This document shows, piece after piece, positions 5,619 through 9,034 of a stretch of DNA of 9,034 nucleotides. Every line of letters begins with the position of its first letter. The first letter of the stretch is position 1. Origin of the DNA: CAVSWN01 sp046728115. GTDB taxonomy: Bacteria > Acidobacteriota > Vicinamibacteria > Vicinamibacterales > CAVVIG01. Below the pieces are notes generated by a model, which saw only the letters and a program-made list of their open reading frames with translations, was not told the DNA's origin and did no database searches. The position numbers were made by a program, and so were the translations under genes. Location of the stretch: NCBI GenBank assembly GCA_046728115.1, contig JBKPDW010000522.1, forward strand, positions 1 through 9,034, read 5' to 3'.

Positions 5619-7133
5619 TTATCGGGCGATGAGCGCTGGTCGGCCGTTTCTGATTGTCCAGACCGCCGGAACCGACTTGAAGTTGCCCGTACGAGGCTGT
5701 TTTGTGACCCTGCCTGCAGTCCCGTCGTAGGTCTCGAGCTGGCGGAGGTACACGGCCGGATTCTCTCCGCGTTCGAACGCTTCGACGATCATGTTCACGG
5801 AATCGTATGCATACGGCATCATGTGCGTGGCGAATCGAGCCTCCGGGTGCCGTTTCTCGAATCTCTCTCTGAATCCATGGTCACGCAGATTGCTATCGGT
5901 GTACCAGGATCCTTCGAACAATTCGGGTTTCTCACTGAGCGACGGCGACACCACCGACGCGACATGACGAACATTCGCGTCGGACAACTGTTGACCGAGC
6001 CGGTCGAGGGCGGGGTTCAAGGCTTCGACGTACAGAACATCTGGACGCGATGACGCAACCGCCGCGATGCGCGATCGGAAATCCGTCACCGACTCCGCGA
6101 ACGTCTGTGCGTGCGTGATCGACATCCCGGCGCGCGCCGCTTCCACCTTGAGCGCCTTCACATGATTGTTGATGCTCGGGTAATCCTGCGTCAGCAGCGC
6201 AACCTTCCGAATGCCCCGTCGTTGCGCTTCCTCGACCCAGAGCACCGCTTCGGCCTGCGGCGACGGAATATGGGTGAAGCTGTAGGCGCCATCCCCGATG
6301 GACATGACGGTGCACACGCAGATATGGGGAATCCGTGCTGCGGTCGCGTACGGTTTCGTCACCTGGCCGATCAACGACACGCCGCCGACGATCGCCTGGA
6401 CGTTGTCCGCGCGGACGACGTCCCGAATCACGGCAACCGCCTTAGCCGGATCAGGTCCGCTATCCCTGATGACGAGTTCGTAGCGATATCTGGTGTTGCT
6501 CAGATCGTTGACGGCCATTTGCACCGCCGCAACGAACGAAGTGCCCAGCAAGGCGTACGGACCCTCTGTCGGCACGATGACGCCGATCTTGACGATGCCA
6601 TTTGGAGGCGCGATCCATTTGTCGCGGGTCGTGAGGACATATGCGGTCATGATTGCGGCCAACAACACCGCAAGGGCAAACGCAGAGCGGCCCGGATTCG
6701 AGGGAGCGACTTCGAACGTCGCGGTCAGGAGCTTGTGCAAGTAGTACAAAACGAACAGACTCCCGATGAAGATCGCGATACCGCTCATCTCCATCGCCGG
6801 AGGACCAAACGTCGGCTTCGGGAACGAGGTCGAGATCGACGAGAGGAAGGTACTCAGGAATACTCTGAGCGTGCTTTCCCACAAACCTTTCACCAGGCCG
6901 AAGCCGACGATCATCCACAAGTTCATGGCCACGTAGCCGATGAGCGCCAACCTGCTCCCTGTGGATGTGAACCGACCGAGGAGGGCTGCCGGAATCAACA
7001 GCAACGCCGCTCCCAAGACGAATGCCGACGCGCCGAGCGAGTAGAGATGGTTCACCGTGATAGCAATGACTGTGACCATCATGCTGATCAGCGACAGGCG
7101 GCCGTAGTGCCGCACGTCGTTCGCCACCCTCAT
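5619..7133 (-). CDS. Five-helix membrane domain fused to Leu/Ile/Val-type periplasmic binding protein
   Basis: A 504-residue protein. Residues 1-170 hold five hydrophobic helices (about 12-31, 36-53, 59-84, 115-137, 150-167). From about 180 to the end it is a type I periplasmic binding domain of the LivK/Peripla_BP_6 kind: I-G-V-I-V-P-T-E-G-P-Y-A-L-L-G at 183-197, then A-V-Q-M-A-V-N-D, Q-A-I-V-G-G-V and R-K-V-A-L-L-T-Q-D-Y. Five helices with a cytoplasmic N-terminus put the binding domain outside, which makes topological sense. Ordinary ABC substrate-binding proteins have only a signal peptide or lipid anchor, and no permease or ATPase gene is in view. A tethered receptor or an unusual uptake component are both possible. 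The start is the ATG at 7133, because AAGGAGG lies five bases upstream; the frame stays open to 7202 without a ribosome site. The divergent TetR gene across a palindrome is the likely regulator. Confidence 0.85.
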   Translation of the reverse strand: MRVANDVRHYGRLSLISMMVTVIAITVNHLYSLGASAFVLGAALLLIPAALLGRFTSTGSRLALIGYVAMNLWMIVGFGLVKGLWESTLRVFLSTFLSSISTSFPKPTFGPPAMEMSGIAIFIGSLFVLYYLHKLLTATFEVAPSNPGRSAFALAVLLAAIMTAYVLTTRDKWIAPPNGIVKIGVIVPTEGPYALLGTSFVAAVQMAVNDLSNTRYRYELVIRDSGPDPAKAVAVIRDVVRADNVQAIVGGVSLIGQVTKPYATAARIPHICVCTVMSIGDGAYSFTHIPSPQAEAVLWVEEAQRRGIRKVALLTQDYPSINNHVKALKVEAARAGMSITHAQTFAESVTDFRSRIAAVASSRPDVLYVEALNPALDRLGQQLSDANVRHVASVVSPSLSEKPELFEGSWYTDSNLRDHGFRERFEKRHPEARFATHMMPYAYDSVNMIVEAFERGENPAVYLRQLETYDGTAGRVTKQPRTGNFKSVPAVWTIRNGRPALIAR

Positions 7134-7187
7134 AGGTACCTCCTTCTCGGGAACATGCAGTCCCACAATGAACTGACGTTCGATTCG

Positions 7188-7200
7188 GAACATAATGTTC
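7188..7200. promoter_or_regulatory. Perfect palindrome GAACATAATGTTC, probable TetR operator
   Basis: A 13-base perfect palindrome lies between the divergent binding-protein gene and tetR gene. It contains CATAAT (7191-7196), a good -10 box for the tetR direction, with a weak -35 (ATGAAC at 7168-7173) 17 bases upstream. A further half site GAACAT stands at 7151-7156. Binding here would block tetR transcription and probably that of the divergent gene (inference). Confidence 0.55.
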
Positions 7201-7225
7201 ACCTTCGTCGGAGTCCTGGCACGAC

Positions 7226-7885
7226 ATGTCAGCGCATTTGTCAGTTATCGAACAGACGGCGGTGGATTGTTCTGCAAGTGAGGGGACCGTGACTGCAAAA
7301 GGTCGAGTTGAGGACCGTCGGGTTCAGCGGACGCGGCAACTGCTGCAGGGCGCGCTGTTGTCCCTGATTCAAGAGAAGGGTTTCGAATCGCTGTCCGTGC
7401 AAGACATCATCGATCGAGCCAATGTGGGACGCGCGACGTTCTACGCCCACTTTCAGAACAAAGGAGACCTCCTGGCCAGCGGCATCGACGGACTGCGCGT
7501 TTCCCTCAAGGAACGCCAGCGCCAGGCGCTGTCACAAGGTCGCAGCAATGACGAGCGACTATTTGCGTTCAGCCATGAGCTCTTTCTCCACGCAAATCAG
7601 CATCGTGATCTGTTCGCCGCGATGGTCGGCAAGCGGAGCGGCGCGGTCGTCCAACAGCTGATCCACAAGATGTTGGTGGACCTCACGCGCGAAGAGGTCA
7701 AAGCCATCGCTTCTCACGGCGATGCCAGGGAGATGCCCATCGAGGCCGTTGTGCAATTCGTCGCAGGAGGACTCTTCGGGCTGCTCATGTGGTGGGGCAA
7801 CGGAAAGATGCGGTTGTCCGTCGAAGACGTCAACACACGCTTTCGCCGGCTGGCGATTCCCGCGCTAAGAGTAGCGTTGACTTGA
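7226..7885 (+). CDS. TetR/AcrR-family transcriptional regulator
   Basis: Complete 219-residue TetR-type regulator. The helix-turn-helix segment reads L-S-V-Q-D-I-I-D-R-A-N-V-G-R-A-T-F-Y-A-H-F-Q-N-K-G-D-L-L around residues 56-84, and the rest is the all-helical ligand and dimer domain. It is clearly related to the regulator at 4680-5165 (shared D-R-R-V-Q, R-A-N-V-G-R and F-Y-A-H-F blocks) and retains the last helix which that one has lost. The start is uncertain. The ATG at 7226 has only a distant GGAG (7210-7213), but it lies properly downstream of the promoter predicted at the palindrome; a GTG at 7289 would give the more usual family length but has its purine stretch too close. It stands divergent from the membrane-fused binding protein and probably controls it. 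Confidence 0.88.
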   Translation: MSAHLSVIEQTAVDCSASEGTVTAKGRVEDRRVQRTRQLLQGALLSLIQEKGFESLSVQDIIDRANVGRATFYAHFQNKGDLLASGIDGLRVSLKERQRQALSQGRSNDERLFAFSHELFLHANQHRDLFAAMVGKRSGAVVQQLIHKMLVDLTREEVKAIASHGDAREMPIEAVVQFVAGGLFGLLMWWGNGKMRLSVEDVNTRFRRLAIPALRVALT

Positions 7886-8133
7886 ATGGGGGATCGCGGT
7901 CGACGAAGCGCCCATCGTTCTCCGCGCGGACTGGTTGTTCTACGCTGAATTTCTGCAGAGAGCGCTCGTCCCACCAGCCCTTGGGAAATCGGGTGTGAAG
8001 CGGCCTGTCGCGAGGCATGAGTTGCAGCGTCCTCAATCTCCGCGTCCGCCGAGACCCGAGCCGCCATGGATAAAGGCTGAGCCGGCACCATCGCACCTTC
8101 GCGCGGGCGAAACGTAGCCGCAATCTGCCCAGA
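7886..8133. other. Region between convergent regulators, no assured gene
   Basis: About 250 bases between the ends of the tetR and marR genes. On the minus strand a frame open from 8123 into the tetR end (to 7830) contains a protein-like stretch (F-P-K-G-W-W-D-E-R-S-L-Q-K-F, then R-A-E-N-D-G-R-F-V-D-R-D-P-P-F) that I cannot assign to any family. No ribosome site or conserved start is evident. It may be the remnant of a small gene. No clear terminator was seen. Confidence 0.35.
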
Positions 8134-8643
8134 CTAGGACAGCCGCTCCGACCGCGCTTTCACATCATCGCTCAGCTGCCGCACGACCTCGCGGGTCTTG
8201 CGGATATCCGCTTCGCTGAGACCAACGCCCATCGTTGAAGCGATCGCCAGGAACCGGGCATTCATCTCGCGGTAGCGCGCATCGCCTTTGCGCGTCAGCT
8301 GCACACGCTTCGAGCGCCGGTGCTTCGGATTCTCGATGAAGGTCACGAGGCCGTCGGCGGCGAGCTCGTCCGCCAGCCGCTGCATCCGCTGTCGGCTGGT
8401 CGGCCGCATCTGGGCGATCTGCGGCACGGTCAGTGGACCCAGCAGAGCGAGACTGCGCATGAAGCCGAACGCACCGCCGCCCCAGCTGGTGATCAACCCT
8501 GTTTTCTGGCCGACGGCGCGTATCCTGAAGAAGCACTGGGCCACTTCGAGCATCAGCTCGGCGATCGCCTCGGCCTTGCTGTCCGCGATTGGTCGCGCGT
8601 CTGTCCTTGAAGCCGCCTTCGTCCTGTGTCGTTTCGGCGCCAT
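8134..8643 (-). CDS. MarR-family winged-helix transcriptional regulator
   Basis: A 169-residue regulator of the MarR type, which usually acts as a dimer repressing a divergent gene until a small molecule releases it. After a basic, disordered N-terminus and a dimerisation helix (A-E-L-M-L-E-V-A-Q-C-F-F-R), the winged helix covers about residues 65-122: L-T-V-P-Q-I-A-Q at 71-78, a recognition helix R-P-T-S-R-Q-R-M-Q-R-L-A-D-E-L and a wing with E-N-P-K-H-R-R-S-K-R-V-Q-L-T. The start is the ATG at 8643, with GGAG just upstream (spacing is short). The frame is open to an ATG at 8712, but that start would lie within the operator and promoter region and would add non-family sequence. The divergent methyltransferase-like gene is the probable target. 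Confidence 0.87.
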   Translation of the reverse strand: MAPKRHRTKAASRTDARPIADSKAEAIAELMLEVAQCFFRIRAVGQKTGLITSWGGGAFGFMRSLALLGPLTVPQIAQMRPTSRQRMQRLADELAADGLVTFIENPKHRRSKRVQLTRKGDARYREMNARFLAIASTMGVGLSEADIRKTREVVRQLSDDVKARSERLS

Positions 8644-8678
8644 CGTCTCCGCTCTCGTTAGCTTTACAGCCTGCCCAG

Positions 8679-8723
8679 TTGACACCATAGTTGTCAATTG
8701 CGACAATGACACCTAGGTTGTCA
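8679..8723 (+). promoter_or_regulatory. Promoter with two repeated palindromic operators (MarR sites)
   Basis: Two near-identical 17-base sites, TGACACCATAGTTGTCA at 8680-8696 and TGACACCTAGGTTGTCA at 8707-8723, each have the arms TGACA-N7-TGTCA; their starts are 27 bases apart. Between them, TTGTC (8691-8695) and GACAA (8702-8706) make a further inverted repeat. The plus strand also carries -35 TTGACA (8679-8684), a 17-base spacer and -10 GACAAT (8702-8707). The first site therefore covers the -35 box and the second the transcription start near 8714. This is a classic repressor layout for the plus-strand gene, most likely bound by the adjacent MarR protein. Confidence 0.65.
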
Positions 8724-8773
8724 TGTGTGCTAGACGTTCTGCCGCGCAGCGCTCCAGCACCTGCGAAGCAGGC

Positions 8774-9034
8774 ATGGGTAAGGAGCCGGCTGGGCACGTG
8801 AACGGCGCTGAAACGGCCGGCGTGATCGCGCGACCGCCCCTGCTGTTTCTCGCCGCGCTTCTGCTCGGTCTCGCCTCGGATCAACTGTTACCTGCGCCGT
8901 TCGCCGTTCCAGAGGGCGATTGGGGCCACGGAATCATCGCCGGCGCCCTCATCGTGATCGGTCTGACGCTCGCTGCCACGGGAATCCGCAACTTTTCCCG
9001 CTCGGCGACGCCGGTACCGACGAACCAGCCCACC
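8774..9034 (+). CDS. Isoprenylcysteine carboxyl methyltransferase-like membrane protein, 3'-partial
   Basis: The first 87 residues of an integral membrane methyltransferase of the isoprenylcysteine carboxyl methyltransferase / phospholipid methyltransferase-like family, cut by the window end. Recognisable are R-P-P-L-L-F-L-A-A-L-L-L-G leading into the first helix, a second helix A-G-A-L-I-V-I-G-L-T-L-A-A, and the family stretch G-I-R-N-F-S-R-S-A-T-P-V-P-T-N-Q-P-T, which usually precedes the catalytic half. Bacterial members probably methylate lipid-like or small hydrophobic substrates; the true substrate is unknown. The start is open: ATG 8774, GTG 8798 and GTG 8822 are all in frame. The last is closest to the family start (I-A-R-P-P-L), and none has a strong ribosome site. 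It is transcribed away from the MarR gene, from the promoter at 8679-8707. Confidence 0.8.
   Translation, partial: MGKEPAGHVNGAETAGVIARPPLLFLAALLLGLASDQLLPAPFAVPEGDWGHGIIAGALIVIGLTLAATGIRNFSRSATPVPTNQPT

Noticed and set aside
6111..7292. 393-residue plus-strand frame rich in R, H and D
   Set aside because: Shadow of the binding-protein fusion gene; composition is typical of antisense reading in GC-rich DNA.
1..9034. CRISPR array, rRNA gene, complete insertion sequence or replication origin
   Set aside because: No regularly spaced repeat series, rRNA-like sequence, transposase or integrase motif, or origin-type repeat cluster was seen on either strand.

Overview
The window is GC-rich, densely coded DNA from a bacterium with good Shine-Dalgarno sites. 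Gene style and gene types (a TOTE-type primase-helicase, TetR/MarR regulators beside membrane genes, an isoprenylcysteine methyltransferase-like protein, many PIN toxin scraps) fit a soil-type Acidobacteriota or similar lineage. That assignment is a guess; no marker gene is present.

Layout. (A) 1-1424, minus: a TOTE-type archaeo-eukaryotic primase plus superfamily 2 helicase gene, cut by the window edge and split by a one-base frameshift near 696. (B) 1444-1661, minus: the decayed C-terminal half of a VapC PIN-domain toxin, ending 19 bases before the primase gene. (C) 1791-1834, minus: the 3' half of tRNA-Pro(TGG), the usual scar of an element that integrates into a tRNA gene, followed by about 280 bases without a gene. 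(D) 2113-3500, minus: a RES-domain toxin and its Xre/MbcA/ParS-type antitoxin, translationally coupled. The antitoxin carries an unusual N-terminal extension of about 170 residues and has a nearly leaderless promoter over a direct repeat. (E) 3639-4516, minus: a UbiE-like methyltransferase coupled to a small two-helix membrane protein. A TetR gene (4680-5165, plus) is divergent from it and has lost its C-terminal end. (F) 5168-5580, minus: a scar in which an internal vapC piece joins the broken tetR on one side and a truncated secreted or membrane-adaptor-like gene start on the other. (G) 5619-7133, minus: a five-helix membrane domain fused to a Leu/Ile/Val-type periplasmic binding domain, divergent from a second, intact TetR gene (7226-7885, plus) across a perfect 13-base palindrome. 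(H) 8134-8643, minus: a MarR-family regulator, divergent across repeated palindromes from an isoprenylcysteine methyltransferase-like membrane protein that runs off the right edge.

How it fits together. The left third looks like accessory DNA: a conflict-system gene, toxin fragments, a toxin-antitoxin pair and a tRNA scar. No integrase or transposase is visible. The right two thirds contains three regulator/target pairs of the same design, each with the regulator divergent from a membrane-linked or methyltransferase gene. The first pair was damaged by rearrangement. The least explained items are the membrane-fused binding protein, the extended antitoxin, and the three-way fragment mosaic at 5160-5580.
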